DNA of 64,000 nucleotides, taken from Verrucomicrobiales bacterium. Lineage in GTDB: Bacteria > Verrucomicrobiota > Verrucomicrobiia > Verrucomicrobiales > DEV007. The DNA lies in the NCBI GenBank assembly GCA_029212615.1, contig JARGPJ010000008.1, positions 124,001 through 188,000 on the forward strand, read 5' to 3'. Positions within the stretch are counted from its first letter, which is position 1, and each line of letters starts with the position of its first letter. Shown here piece by piece: positions 44,867 through 53,056 of the stretch. The notes beneath the pieces were generated by a model. That model did not search any database. It was not told the origin of the DNA and saw nothing but the letters and a program-made list of their open reading frames with translations. The translations under genes and the position numbers were made by a program.

Positions 44867-45580
44867 ATGGATGTGACTTCCACCTACAAATTTGCAAGAA
44901 TCTCCGCCCGAAAGGCGCGCGACGTCGCGAGAGAGATTCAGGGCCTCCCGGTATCTGCCGCGGTTGATCTCTTGAACTTCACGCCCCGTAAGGGTGCTGA
45001 CCTCTTCGGTAAGACTTTGAAGGCAGCTCTCGCTGATGCTGAGAATAACTTTGAGCTGGCTGTTGATGGTCTCTACGTAAAGAGTGCTGTCGTTGGCGAA
45101 GGGCCCACTTTTAAGCGTTTCAAGGCTCGTGCCCGTGGATCCGCTGCTTCTATTCGCAAGCGCACCAGCCACATTACGGTGGTTCTGAGTGACGAGGTTG
45201 TCGGTGAGCAAGAGGCTCCGTCACCTAACGTTTCTAAAGAAAAGGCGGCTCCAAAAGCCAAAAAGGCCGCTAAAACGGAAAAGAAAGCGGCTCCCAAGAA
45301 GGAAAGTGCGCCGAAGACAAGCGGAAGAGTTGACGAAAAGCTCGGAATGGTCTATGACTCCGCCCCCTCCGAATTTGACGATCTCAAAGAAATCAACGGC
45401 GTTGGTCCCAAGCTTGAAGAAAAGCTGAACTCAATCGGGATTTACAAGTTTGAGCAGATCGCAGAGTGGACGGAAGAGAACGTCAAGGAGTTCGATGAGC
45501 TTCTCTCTTTCAAGGGGCGCATCGAGCGTGACGAGTGGATCGAGAAGGCTAAGCAGCTCCATAAGGAAAAGCACGGCTAA
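44867..45580 (+). CDS. rplV: Ribosomal protein L22 with C-terminal helix-hairpin-helix domain
   Basis: A 237-residue protein, twice the usual length (about 110). Residues 1-110 are L22: TYKFARISARKARDVAREI, VKSAVVGEGPTFKRFKARARG (cut) and RKRTSHITVVLSD. Residues about 114-168 are a Lys/Ala/Pro-rich linker. Residues 170-237 form a helix-hairpin-helix domain: DLKEINGVGPKLEEKLNSIG, IYKFEQIAEWTEENVKEFD and FKGRIERDEWIEKAKQL. Almost the same domain is known at the C-terminus of L21 in alphaproteobacteria and of some NADH dehydrogenase subunits, but I do not know of it on L22. The frame is continuous, so it is a true fusion. The added domain may bind nucleic acid or protein on the ribosome surface. 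Confidence 0.93.
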   Translation: MDVTSTYKFARISARKARDVAREIQGLPVSAAVDLLNFTPRKGADLFGKTLKAALADAENNFELAVDGLYVKSAVVGEGPTFKRFKARARGSAASIRKRTSHITVVLSDEVVGEQEAPSPNVSKEKAAPKAKKAAKTEKKAAPKKESAPKTSGRVDEKLGMVYDSAPSEFDDLKEINGVGPKLEEKLNSIGIYKFEQIAEWTEENVKEFDELLSFKGRIERDEWIEKAKQLHKEKHG

Positions 45581-45606
45581 TCATCAATTTTTAGAAGGAT
45601 TTTATT

Positions 45607-46422
45607 ATGGGACAGAAAGTACATCCGATCGGGTTTCGACTGGCGGTCAATAAAGACTGGCAATCGAAGTGGTATGCTCCTGAGGGCGAATATGCCGACC
45701 AGTTGCATGCGGATCTGAAGATTCGTCGTTACCTTGAGAAGCGCCTGCAAAAAGGGGCTGTTTCCAAAGTGGTGATCGAGCGTGCCTGGAACAGTGTTCG
45801 GGTGACTTTGCACACGTCGCGTCCCGGCCTTATCATTGGTAAGCGCGGTGCTGAAATTGAGGTCATGACCAACGACATCAGCAAGATGTGCGGTCAGTCC
45901 CAGGTTAAGATTGATATCTTCGAGATTCGTCAGCCTGAGCTTGATTCATCTTGGGTGGCGGCGCAGGTGGCGACTCAGCTTGAGCGTCGTGTTTCTTTCC
46001 GTCGTGCCATGAAGCGCGCTGTTCAGACTGCGATGGATTTCGGTGCGGAAGGTATCCGGATTCGCGCAGCGGGTCGTCTCGGTGGTGCTGATATCGCCCG
46101 TGCTGAGCAGTATCGTGAAGGCAAGGTTCCTCTCCAAACCCTCCGTGTTCCTATCGACTATGGTTTCTGCGAGGCTGAAACTGTCTGGGGAATCATCGGG
46201 GTGAAGGTTTGGATCAATAAGAAGGAAGATAATGGCGAAGAGCCTCGCAAGGGTGGTGATCGTCGTGGTGGCGATCGTCGTGGCCCTGGTGGTGATCGTC
46301 GTGGTGGTCCCGGTGGTAATCGCGGTCCCCGTGGAGCGGGTGGCCCTGGTGGTCATCGCGGAGGTGGTCCTCGTGGGGCAGGTGGTCCCGGTGGTCAGGG
46401 TGGCGGAGGTCGTCCAAGTTAA
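45607..46422 (+). CDS. rpsC: Ribosomal protein S3 with Gly/Arg-rich tail
   Basis: A 271-residue S3. Residues 1-206 are standard, with the KH domain ([14 protein letters not shown]) and the C-terminal [20 protein letters not shown] and [12 protein letters not shown]. Residues 207-271 (46225-46419) are an added low-complexity tail of Gly, Arg, Pro and Asp with repeats such as GGDRR and RGAGGPGG, recalling RGG-type RNA-binding tails. S3 lines the mRNA entry channel, so the tail could contact mRNA. A Shine-Dalgarno AGAAGGA precedes the start. Confidence 0.96.
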   Translation: MGQKVHPIGFRLAVNKDWQSKWYAPEGEYADQLHADLKIRRYLEKRLQKGAVSKVVIERAWNSVRVTLHTSRPGLIIGKRGAEIEVMTNDISKMCGQSQVKIDIFEIRQPELDSSWVAAQVATQLERRVSFRRAMKRAVQTAMDFGAEGIRIRAAGRLGGADIARAEQYREGKVPLQTLRVPIDYGFCEAETVWGIIGVKVWINKKEDNGEEPRKGGDRRGGDRRGPGGDRRGGPGGNRGPRGAGGPGGHRGGGPRGAGGPGGQGGGGRPS

Positions 46423-46465
46423 TTTTCGATTGTTTAGAGTTTAAAGCGAAGAAAGGAAGTTTGTT

Positions 46466-46882
46466 ATGCCTTTAATGCCCAAAAGAGTTAAGTTTCGTAA
46501 GACCCATCGGGGTAGCCGTGCAGGTAATGCACAGCGCGGAACGAAAGTGAGTTTCGGTGAGTATGGTCTTCAGTGTCTCGGCCGTGACTGGATCACGAAC
46601 CGTCAGATTGAAGCGTGTCGTATTTCGATCAACCGTTACCTCAAGCGTAAAGGTAAAGTCTGGATTCGCATCTTCCCTCACAAGCCGGTGACTGCTCGTC
46701 CCCCTGAAACCCGGATGGGTAAAGGTAAGGGCCCGGTTGAGCACTGGGTGGCTGTGGTTCGTCCCGGAACGATGATGTTTGAGATTTCCGGTGTTTCGGA
46801 ATCCGCGGCTAAAGAGGCATTCCGCCTGGCGTCGAATAAGCTCGGTGTGCGTTGCCGTTTCGTTCGTCGCGAAGATCAGTGA
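46466..46882 (+). CDS. rplP: Ribosomal protein L16
   Basis: A 138-residue L16. [39 protein letters not shown] (cut), RIFPHKPVT and [18 protein letters not shown] are all typical. It helps position tRNA in the A site. A Shine-Dalgarno GAAAGGAAG precedes ATG 46466. Confidence 0.98.
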   Translation: MPLMPKRVKFRKTHRGSRAGNAQRGTKVSFGEYGLQCLGRDWITNRQIEACRISINRYLKRKGKVWIRIFPHKPVTARPPETRMGKGKGPVEHWVAVVRPGTMMFEISGVSESAAKEAFRLASNKLGVRCRFVRREDQ

Positions 46883-46905
46883 TTATTATTTAACGTATTT
46901 TACCC

Positions 46906-47115
46906 ATGGCTAAAAACACAAGTGAGCTTCGCGAGTTGAGTGTCGATGAATTGGCGACCCGCCGTCGTGAATTGAAAGAAGAGGCGCTTAACCTCCGCGT
47001 TCAAAAGGAGAGCGGGCAGTTGGAGAATCCTTCACGCCTCCGCGACATTCGCCGGGAAGTGGCCCGGATTGAGACATTGTTGACCGAAAAACGCAGCGCG
47101 GAAGCGGCGGCTTGA
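46906..47115 (+). CDS. rpmC: Ribosomal protein L29
   Basis: A 69-residue L29 (ELRELSVDELATRRRELKEE, NLRVQKESGQLENPSRLRDI in the genome order, and RREVARIETLLTEKRS). A small helical protein at the tunnel exit. The gene has no Shine-Dalgarno, only an AT-rich spacer. Confidence 0.97.
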   Translation: MAKNTSELRELSVDELATRRRELKEEALNLRVQKESGQLENPSRLRDIRREVARIETLLTEKRSAEAAA

Positions 47116-47157
47116 TCGGGAGTGTATTAACGAGTTTGGAAATATTTAGTAGGACAC

Positions 47158-47427
47158 ATGAGTGAGTCAGTAAACGAGAAGCAAGCAGGTCTTCAGAAGA
47201 CACGGGTTGGGGTGGTGACATCAGATGCCATGACCAAGACGATCGTGGTGGAGGTGATGCGTCGCGTTCCTCATCCCCGTTTTAAGAAGATCGTGAAGAG
47301 AACATCTAAGTTCTTTGCGCACGATGAGGAGGAATCCGCAAAAGTAGGTGACCGTGTTCTCATTGAGGAGACCAAACCTCGCAGTAAAAAGAAGAGTTGG
47401 GAGCTCAAAGAGGTTCTCTCTCACTAA
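47158..47427 (+). CDS. rpsQ: Ribosomal protein S17
   Basis: An 89-residue S17, an OB-fold 16S rRNA binder: RVGVVTSDAMTKTIVVEV, RVPHPRFKKIVKRTSKFFAHDEE (cut) and VGDRVLIEETKPRSKKKSW. The N-terminal 15 residues form a short extra arm. Confidence 0.97.
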   Translation: MSESVNEKQAGLQKTRVGVVTSDAMTKTIVVEVMRRVPHPRFKKIVKRTSKFFAHDEEESAKVGDRVLIEETKPRSKKKSWELKEVLSH

Positions 47428-47510
47428 GAGTCTTTCGGCAACAGGTCTGCCGGGGTTGAACCCGGAGTGCCGCCAAAACAATCGATTATCAAATTTAGCA
47501 TTTACGAATC

Positions 47511-47876
47511 ATGATCCAAATGGAATCCAAGGTCCAGGTAGCGGATAATACCGGTGCACGAGTGGCCAAGATGATTGGCGTTATCGGTAAGCGTTCGCGC
47601 TCGGCCGGGGTAGGTGATGTTATCACTGCTCACATCCGTGAGGCGATCCCGACTGCAAACGTCAAGAAGGGTGAGGTAGTCCGCGCTGTTGTGGTGCGCA
47701 CGGCTGCTCCAATCCGCCGCTCTGACGGGTCCATTCTTCGTTTCGACGGAAATGCGATCGTGATCATTGATGGTAATAAGAACCCACGCGGCACCCGTAT
47801 CTTCGGGCCGGTGGCAAGAGAACTCCGCGAGCAGAACTTCATGAAGATTGTTTCTCTCGCTCCTGAAGTATTGTAA
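47511..47876 (+). CDS. rplN: Ribosomal protein L14
   Basis: A 121-residue L14 with [44 protein letters not shown] and [20 protein letters not shown] (one of the best conserved segments). It sits at the subunit interface next to L19. The spacer upstream has an exact AATTTAG. Confidence 0.98.
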   Translation: MIQMESKVQVADNTGARVAKMIGVIGKRSRSAGVGDVITAHIREAIPTANVKKGEVVRAVVVRTAAPIRRSDGSILRFDGNAIVIIDGNKNPRGTRIFGPVARELREQNFMKIVSLAPEVL

Positions 47877-47907
47877 TCGGGAAACCCCTGACTGAGGAAT
47901 TAGACCC

Positions 47908-48150
47908 ATGGCAAAGCGAGTAAATACTCACGTGAAAAAGAATGACGAGGTCGTCGTGATCTCCGGTAACCATAAAGGTGAGGCCGGTCGCGTCCTCCAG
48001 GTGTTCCCGGAGAAAGGTCACGTTCTCGTTGAAGGAGTTCGGATGATCAAGAAGCACGAGAAGCGTTCTCAGGATCGTCCCGAGGGCGGTATCATCGAAA
48101 AAGAGGGGCCGATTCACATCTCGAATGTGAAGCTCGCGTCTTCCAAATAA
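47908..48150 (+). CDS. rplX: Ribosomal protein L24
   Basis: An 80-residue L24 with the KOW motif [20 protein letters not shown] and later [10 protein letters not shown] and IHISNVKL. Slightly shorter than E. coli L24 (104), in the range of many bacteria. It starts assembly of the large subunit. Confidence 0.97.
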   Translation: MAKRVNTHVKKNDEVVVISGNHKGEAGRVLQVFPEKGHVLVEGVRMIKKHEKRSQDRPEGGIIEKEGPIHISNVKLASSK

Positions 48151-48174
48151 ACCAATTTAGCAGGAATTAACGAG

Positions 48175-48732
48175 ATGGAGCCAGCACTCAAATCGATTTA
48201 CAAGGATAAGGTCGTCAGCGGCCTGAAAGAAAAGTTCGCATACGCCAACGTGCACCAAGTGCCCGGTATCGAGAAAGTTGTTCTCAATACAGGATTTGGT
48301 CGCGAGGAGGATCGCAAAGCGGCGACTGAGAATGTCATCGAAGACCTCGGTAAGATTACCGGTCAGCGCGCCGTTCCTACCAAGGCGAAGATCGCGATCT
48401 CGAACTTCAAGCTTCGTATCGGTGACACCGTTGGAGCGCGTGTTACTCTCCGTGGAGCACGCATGTGGGAATTTCTGGACCGCTTCATTAATGTGGCGTC
48501 TCCTACGATTCGTGACTTTCGCGGTCTTTCCGCCAAGTCATTTGATGGCCGTGGTAACTACACGGTTGGAATCAATGATCATACGATCTTTCCTGAAATC
48601 GAACTCGATAAAGTTAATCGCACGATCGGTTTCGACATGACTATCGTCACCACCGCCAAGACAGATGATGAGGCTCGTGAGCTTCTCGCTCTTCTTGGAA
48701 TTCCTTTTCGTAAGCCGAACGCCGCTGCGTAA
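48175..48732 (+). CDS. rplE: Ribosomal protein L5
   Basis: A 185-residue L5 which binds 5S rRNA: VHQVPGIEKVVLNTGFGRE, KAKIAISNFKLRIGDTVGAR, RDFRGLSAKSFDGRGNY and GFDMTIVTTAKTDDEARELL. The next gene is rpsH, 45 bp away; rpsN (S14), which normally lies between, is absent, so S14 must be encoded elsewhere. Confidence 0.98.
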   Translation: MEPALKSIYKDKVVSGLKEKFAYANVHQVPGIEKVVLNTGFGREEDRKAATENVIEDLGKITGQRAVPTKAKIAISNFKLRIGDTVGARVTLRGARMWEFLDRFINVASPTIRDFRGLSAKSFDGRGNYTVGINDHTIFPEIELDKVNRTIGFDMTIVTTAKTDDEARELLALLGIPFRKPNAAA

Positions 48733-48777
48733 CCGGTTGATCTCTTCTCTATATTTACCCATTACCTAACTGAAAAA

Positions 48778-49176
48778 ATGGCTGTTGTCAGTGATCCCAT
48801 TTCAGATTTCCTCATTCGCTTCAAGAACGCCACGATGGCGCAGAAAGAGGATTTCTCCGCCCCTTATTCCAAAGTGAAGGAGGAGATTGCCCGTATTCTT
48901 AAAGAAGAGGGTTATCTCTGGTCTTACGAAAAAGTTGGTGAGGGTCATAAAGCAACTATCGTTGGTAAGCCTCGCTACTCCGGTCACACGCCTGCTCTCA
49001 AGAACTTGAAGCGGGTGAGCCGTCCGGGTCTTCGTCAGTATGTTGGTTGTGACGAGATCCCTAAGGTTCTCGGTGGTATGGGTATCGCCATCGTCTCGAC
49101 GCCGAGGGGAATCATGGCAGGGCATTCCGCCCGAAAGAATAATATTGGTGGCGAGCTTCTCGCTCTTGTCTGGTAA
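48778..49176 (+). CDS. rpsH: Ribosomal protein S8
   Basis: A 132-residue S8 of normal length: SDPISDFLIRFKNATMA, VSRPGLRQYVGCDEIPKVLGG (cut), and the C-terminal IVSTPRGIMAGHSARKNNIGG. It binds the central domain of 16S rRNA and in E. coli represses the spc operon. Confidence 0.98.
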   Translation: MAVVSDPISDFLIRFKNATMAQKEDFSAPYSKVKEEIARILKEEGYLWSYEKVGEGHKATIVGKPRYSGHTPALKNLKRVSRPGLRQYVGCDEIPKVLGGMGIAIVSTPRGIMAGHSARKNNIGGELLALVW

Positions 49177-49223
49177 TTCAGGCAATTCACATTTTTAGAT
49201 TAACAGGCAACTTTTCTACAGCT

Positions 49224-49760
49224 ATGTCGCGGATTGGAAAAAAAGAAATCACTCTTCCGGAGAAGGTAGAGATCAAATTGGCAGACTCGGGTATTTCTGT
49301 CGAAGGACCTAAGGGTAAGCTGGAGTGGACTCTTCCCAGCGGTATTGCTGTGGAACAGGAGGATGGATCGCTCAAGGTGACCCGTGTTTCTGAAGAGCGC
49401 ACCGTTCGTGCTCTGCATGGAACGACTCGCAGCTTGATTGCCAACATGATCGAAGGGGTCTCCAATGGATTCGTTCGTGAACTTGAAATCCAGGGCGTTG
49501 GTTTCCGTGCCGCTGTTAAAGGCAAGGATCTCGATCTCAGTCTTGGTTTTTCCCACCCGGTTCTTCATCCGATCCCGGAAGCGTTGACGGTAACGGTCGA
49601 GGAAAACACGAAAATCAAGGTCGAGGGAATCGACAAGCAGCTCGTCGGTCAGTTCGCTGCCGATGTCCGCTCTTACTATCCGCCTGAGCCGTATAAGGGC
49701 AAGGGTGTCCGATACAAGGGTGAGCACGTTCGCCGTAAGCAAGGTAAGAGCGTTAAGTAA
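49224..49760 (+). CDS. rplF: Ribosomal protein L6
   Basis: A 178-residue L6 with the two alpha/beta repeats: SRIGKKEITLPEKVEI, VSNGFVRELEIQGVGFRA and YPPEPYKGKGVRYKGEHVRR (its C-terminal signature). It lies near the factor-binding site of the large subunit. Confidence 0.98.
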   Translation: MSRIGKKEITLPEKVEIKLADSGISVEGPKGKLEWTLPSGIAVEQEDGSLKVTRVSEERTVRALHGTTRSLIANMIEGVSNGFVRELEIQGVGFRAAVKGKDLDLSLGFSHPVLHPIPEALTVTVEENTKIKVEGIDKQLVGQFAADVRSYYPPEPYKGKGVRYKGEHVRRKQGKSVK

Positions 49761-49787
49761 TCGAAATTTTAATACTAGAGGGACACC

Positions 49788-50144
49788 ATGAGTCTTTACA
49801 TCCGCAAACAAGCCCGAGCTAAAGTTCGCCGTCGCATCCGGAAAAAAATCTCCGGAACTGCTGAGCGCCCACGTCTCGCTGTGCATTTTTCAAATCAAAA
49901 TGTTTACGCACAGCTGATCGATGATGAAGCTGGCAAAACACTCGCTTCTGCCTCCACTCTTGATAAGGAGGTCGGCACAAAGGGGTCAAATCAGTCTGCT
50001 GCTGAAAAGGTGGGCGAGGCGGTTGCCAAGCGCGCGAAAGAAGCGAAGATCGAAACAGTTGTGTTCGATCGTGGTGGCTTCCAGTTCCATGGAAAAGTGA
50101 AAGCGCTTGCAGATGCAGCGCGTGAAGCTGGACTCAACTTTTAA
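49788..50144 (+). CDS. rplR: Ribosomal protein L18
   Basis: A 118-residue L18, a 5S rRNA binder: [40 protein letters not shown] and [20 protein letters not shown]. Normal length. rpsE follows 11 bp later. Confidence 0.98.
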   Translation: MSLYIRKQARAKVRRRIRKKISGTAERPRLAVHFSNQNVYAQLIDDEAGKTLASASTLDKEVGTKGSNQSAAEKVGEAVAKRAKEAKIETVVFDRGGFQFHGKVKALADAAREAGLNF

Positions 50145-50155
50145 TTTTTATCTGA

Positions 50156-50938
50156 ATGAGCGAAGAAACCAAAGACGATAACGCACCGGCAGAGGAAGTC
50201 ACCGAAGAGGTGAAGGCTTCCGCAGAGGCCGGCGCTCCTGCTGAAGAGGTTGCTGCCCCTGCTGAAGAGGTTGCTGCCCCTGCTGAAGAGGTTGCTGCCC
50301 CTGCTGAGGAGGCACCTGCCGAAGAAGCACCTGCAGCGAAAGATGAGGCTGCACCCGCGGAAGCGGCTCCTGCTGAGGAGGAGAAATCAGAAAAGCTTAA
50401 GCGTGCTGAGGAGATCCTTCGTTCTAACGCTCCGGCTTCGGCTCGGGGAGAAGACCTTGAAAATGCTTTTGAAAAAGTCGTTCACATTAACCGCTGTTCC
50501 AAAGTGGTTAAGGGTGGACGTCGTTTCAGCTTCAGTGCTCTTGTGGTCAGTGGTGATCGCGAAGGCCGTGTCGGTTTCGGTTTCGGTAAAGCTCAGGAAG
50601 TTTCCGAATGCATCAAGAAGTCCAGCGAGGCTTCCCGTAAGGATATGGTAAAGGTGAATATCACCGAGAACACCATTCCTCACCCCGTTATCGGTGAGCA
50701 CGGAGGTGGACGCGTCATGCTCCGCCCGGCATCTCCCGGAACCGGTTTGATTGCCGGCGGTGGTGTTCGTGCAGTGGTCGAAGCAGCGGGCATCAAGGAT
50801 GTTCTTGCTAAGTCCATGGGATCGAACAACCAGGCGAACGTGGTCAAGGCGACTATCAATGCTCTCGAGCAACTTCGCACTAAAGAAGAAATTTACTCCC
50901 TTCGCGGCAAGAAGCTTGCCGAGAAGAAGGCCCTCTAA
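50156..50938 (+). CDS. rpsE: Ribosomal protein S5 with repeat-built acidic N-terminal extension
   Basis: A 260-residue S5; the usual length is about 165. Residues about 1-95 are an extra, acidic segment of Ala, Glu and Pro containing tandem APAEEVA heptapeptides. The canonical part begins near [20 protein letters not shown] and goes on with [40 protein letters not shown] (cut) and [19 protein letters not shown]5 forms part of the mRNA entry helicase site and decoding control. rplO follows after 23 bp, so rpmD (L30) is missing from its usual place. Confidence 0.96.
   Translation: MSEETKDDNAPAEEVTEEVKASAEAGAPAEEVAAPAEEVAAPAEEVAAPAEEAPAEEAPAAKDEAAPAEAAPAEEEKSEKLKRAEEILRSNAPASARGEDLENAFEKVVHINRCSKVVKGGRRFSFSALVVSGDREGRVGFGFGKAQEVSECIKKSSEASRKDMVKVNITENTIPHPVIGEHGGGRVMLRPASPGTGLIAGGGVRAVVEAAGIKDVLAKSMGSNNQANVVKATINALEQLRTKEEIYSLRGKKLAEKKAL
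50234..50314 (+). repeat. 21-bp tandem repeats inside rpsE
   Basis: Three almost identical 21-bp units (50234-50254, 50255-50275, 50276-50296) encoding APAEEVA, then a partial fourth. Units two and three are identical; the first differs by GCT in place of GCC. This is a candidate variable-number tandem repeat, in frame with the gene. Confidence 0.9.
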
Positions 50939-50961
50939 TCCCATCTTAAGAGTTTAATCAG

Positions 50962-51408
50962 ATGAAACTTCACGATTTATCCCCCACTCCTGGATCCCGT
51001 CATCGCCGTCGTCGCGTTGGGCGTGGAGAGAGTTCCGGCCTGGGTAAGACCAGCGGAAAAGGCCACAAAGGTCAAAAGTCCCGTTCCGGCGCGTCAATTC
51101 GCCCCGGTTTCGAGGGTGGTCAGATGCCGCTTGCTCGTCGACTTCCCAAGAAGGGCTTCAACAATACTCAGTTTAAGACCAAGTTTGCGATCGTGAACGT
51201 TAAGGATCTTGAAGCGAAGTTTTCTGACGGAGACACCGTCAACGAAGAATCGCTTCGTGCCTGTGGGCTGGTCCAGGGAATTTACGATGCTGTAAAGGTC
51301 CTCGGAAACGGAGATCTTGCGAAGAAGCTTACGGTTTCTGTCGATAAAGTTTCCGCTACTGCTCAGGAGAAGATTGAGAAGGCTGGTGGATCGCTCGGCG
51401 AGTCCTGA
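50962..51408 (+). CDS. rplO: Ribosomal protein L15
   Basis: A 148-residue L15: MKLHDLSPTPGSRHRRRRVG, RGESSGLGKTSGKGHKGQKSR (cut), FEGGQMPLARRLPKKGFNN, all typical of the long N-terminal arm that enters the large subunit. It is followed by a 118-bp spacer with hairpins before secY. Confidence 0.97.
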   Translation: MKLHDLSPTPGSRHRRRRVGRGESSGLGKTSGKGHKGQKSRSGASIRPGFEGGQMPLARRLPKKGFNNTQFKTKFAIVNVKDLEAKFSDGDTVNEESLRACGLVQGIYDAVKVLGNGDLAKKLTVSVDKVSATAQEKIEKAGGSLGES

Positions 51409-51482
51409 CATCAGTGATTCACGCGTTGAGTGAATCCTAATAAGGGTCTTGAACCCTGTTGACCCGATGATCTGACCCTGTT

Positions 51483-51510
51483 TCCGGCGCCCCCAAGAAG
51501 CCGGATCTTT
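51483..51510 (+). terminator. Weak terminator-like hairpin between rplO and secY
   Basis: TCCGGC (51483-51488) pairs with GCCGGA (51500-51505), loop 11 nt, then TCTTTT. A separate hairpin GATTCAC/GTGAATC (51416-51436) comes before it. They could attenuate read-through into secY; the stem is short. Confidence 0.4.
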
Positions 51511-51526
51511 TACCTGACTTCCCTTC

Positions 51527-53038
51527 ATGATTTCCGCTTTTGCCAATACGTTTAAAATCCCTGAGCTCCGTTCACGGATCCTCTTCACTCTCCTTGTTGT
51601 GGTGATCATCCGCCTCGGTGCGGTGGTGACCCTCCCCGGAGTTGATGCCAATGTCCTTCAGGACTGGTATGGTCAGGTGCAGGAGCAGTCGAGTGACAGT
51701 CGCGGATTGACCGCGGTGCTCGCTCTGATGAACGTTTTCAGTGGTGGCGGTCTCCAGAACTCAGCGTTGTTTGCCTTGGGGATTATGCCTTACATCAGTG
51801 CGTCGATCATGACGCAGCTGTTGACGGCGGTGGTTCCCTCCCTCGGAAAGCTTTCCCGTGAAGATGGTGGTCGGCAGAAGATCAGCATGTATACGCGGAT
51901 CCTGACCATCATTCTCTGTTTGTTTCAGGGGTGGATGCTTGCGAAATCCCTGGTGACTCCCGAGGCGAATCCGTTTCTACGGGATATCGCCAACGAATCA
52001 ACGCGGGAACTGGTTCCGGTTGGCGGCCTCTCATTTATTCTCACGACGGTGATTATTATCACGGCGGGAACGATGTTTCTGATGTGGCTCGGTGATCAAA
52101 TCACGGAGCGGGGAATCGGTAACGGTGTCTCCATTATCATCACCGTAAACATCATTTACGCCCTGCCGGGTGCTCTTTTTCAGGTCTATAATACCTATGT
52201 TGCTTCTGCAGGGGATGATCCGCTGCGCTCCTTTCAGCTGGTCGCGTTGATCGCCTTCCTTTTCTTTGTGGTTGCCGCCGTGATTTCGATCACTCAAGCA
52301 CAACGTCGTATCCCGATTAACTACGCGAAGCAGGTCCGAGGGGGCAAGATGTATGGTGGTCAATCACAGCATATGCCGTTGAAGGTGAATTACGCGGGGG
52401 TTATGCCGATCATTTTTGCTCAGGCCATCCTGATGTTCCCTTCTCAGATTATCGGCTGGGCATTCCCGAACGAGCTTTGGGCAAGAAACCTGGCGATCAC
52501 TCTCGGTGGTGGTGGAAGTGGAATCGTTTTCTACGGTCTTACCGGTCTCATGATCTTCTTCTTCAGTTATTTCTGGGTTGCGACCATGTTCCAGCCGAAT
52601 CAAATCGCTGATGATTTGAAGAAGAACGGTGGCTACATCCCGGGAGTTCGTCCCGGAAAGGCAACCGCTGAATTTCTTGACCGCACGATGAGCCGGCTCA
52701 CTTTCGCGGGGGCTATCTTCCTCACGATTATTGCGGTACTTCCTCCTATTCTTACCGCCCTCATGGATGTTCCGCCGCTTGCGGCGCAGTTCTTTGGTGG
52801 CACCGGACTTCTCATCATGGTGGGTGTCTTGCTCGACGTGATGCGCCAGGTTGAGACTCATCTCATCCAGCGCCATTACGACGGATTTCTCCGTAAGGGT
52901 CGTATTCGCGGTCGCTTTGATCGTCCCGGTGGTAAGGGTGCTGCAGCAAGTGGCACGCAGATTATCTGGCTACTCGTCGTCGCGGCACTCCTCCTTATCG
53001 GCGGCATCGTTTACTTTCAAATTTCGGGGAACTCTTAA
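51527..53038 (+). CDS. secY: SecY, channel subunit of the Sec translocon
   Basis: A 503-residue membrane protein with ten helices, longer than E. coli SecY (443) through larger loops, e.g. LQDWYGQVQEQSSDSRG after the first helix and a stretch around residue 140-165. Motifs ALGIMPYISASIMTQLL, MWLGDQITERGIGNGVSIII (cut) and IPINYAKQVRGGKMYGGQSQHMP (cut) are characteristic. It sits in the cytoplasmic membrane and passes proteins with SecE/SecG. The usual adk does not follow. Confidence 0.97.
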   Translation: MISAFANTFKIPELRSRILFTLLVVVIIRLGAVVTLPGVDANVLQDWYGQVQEQSSDSRGLTAVLALMNVFSGGGLQNSALFALGIMPYISASIMTQLLTAVVPSLGKLSREDGGRQKISMYTRILTIILCLFQGWMLAKSLVTPEANPFLRDIANESTRELVPVGGLSFILTTVIIITAGTMFLMWLGDQITERGIGNGVSIIITVNIIYALPGALFQVYNTYVASAGDDPLRSFQLVALIAFLFFVVAAVISITQAQRRIPINYAKQVRGGKMYGGQSQHMPLKVNYAGVMPIIFAQAILMFPSQIIGWAFPNELWARNLAITLGGGGSGIVFYGLTGLMIFFFSYFWVATMFQPNQIADDLKKNGGYIPGVRPGKATAEFLDRTMSRLTFAGAIFLTIIAVLPPILTALMDVPPLAAQFFGGTGLLIMVGVLLDVMRQVETHLIQRHYDGFLRKGRIRGRFDRPGGKGAAASGTQIIWLLVVAALLLIGGIVYFQISGNS

Positions 53039-53056
53039 GGTTTTCTGTAGGTGGCG

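Noticed and set aside
46214..46417. His/Asp-rich frame, metal-binding in appearance
   Set aside because: Antisense of the Gly/Arg-rich tail of rpsC; the repeats come from the coding strand.
50234..50314. Tandem repeats as a CRISPR array
   Set aside because: Units are 21 bp, have no spacers and are in frame within rpsE.
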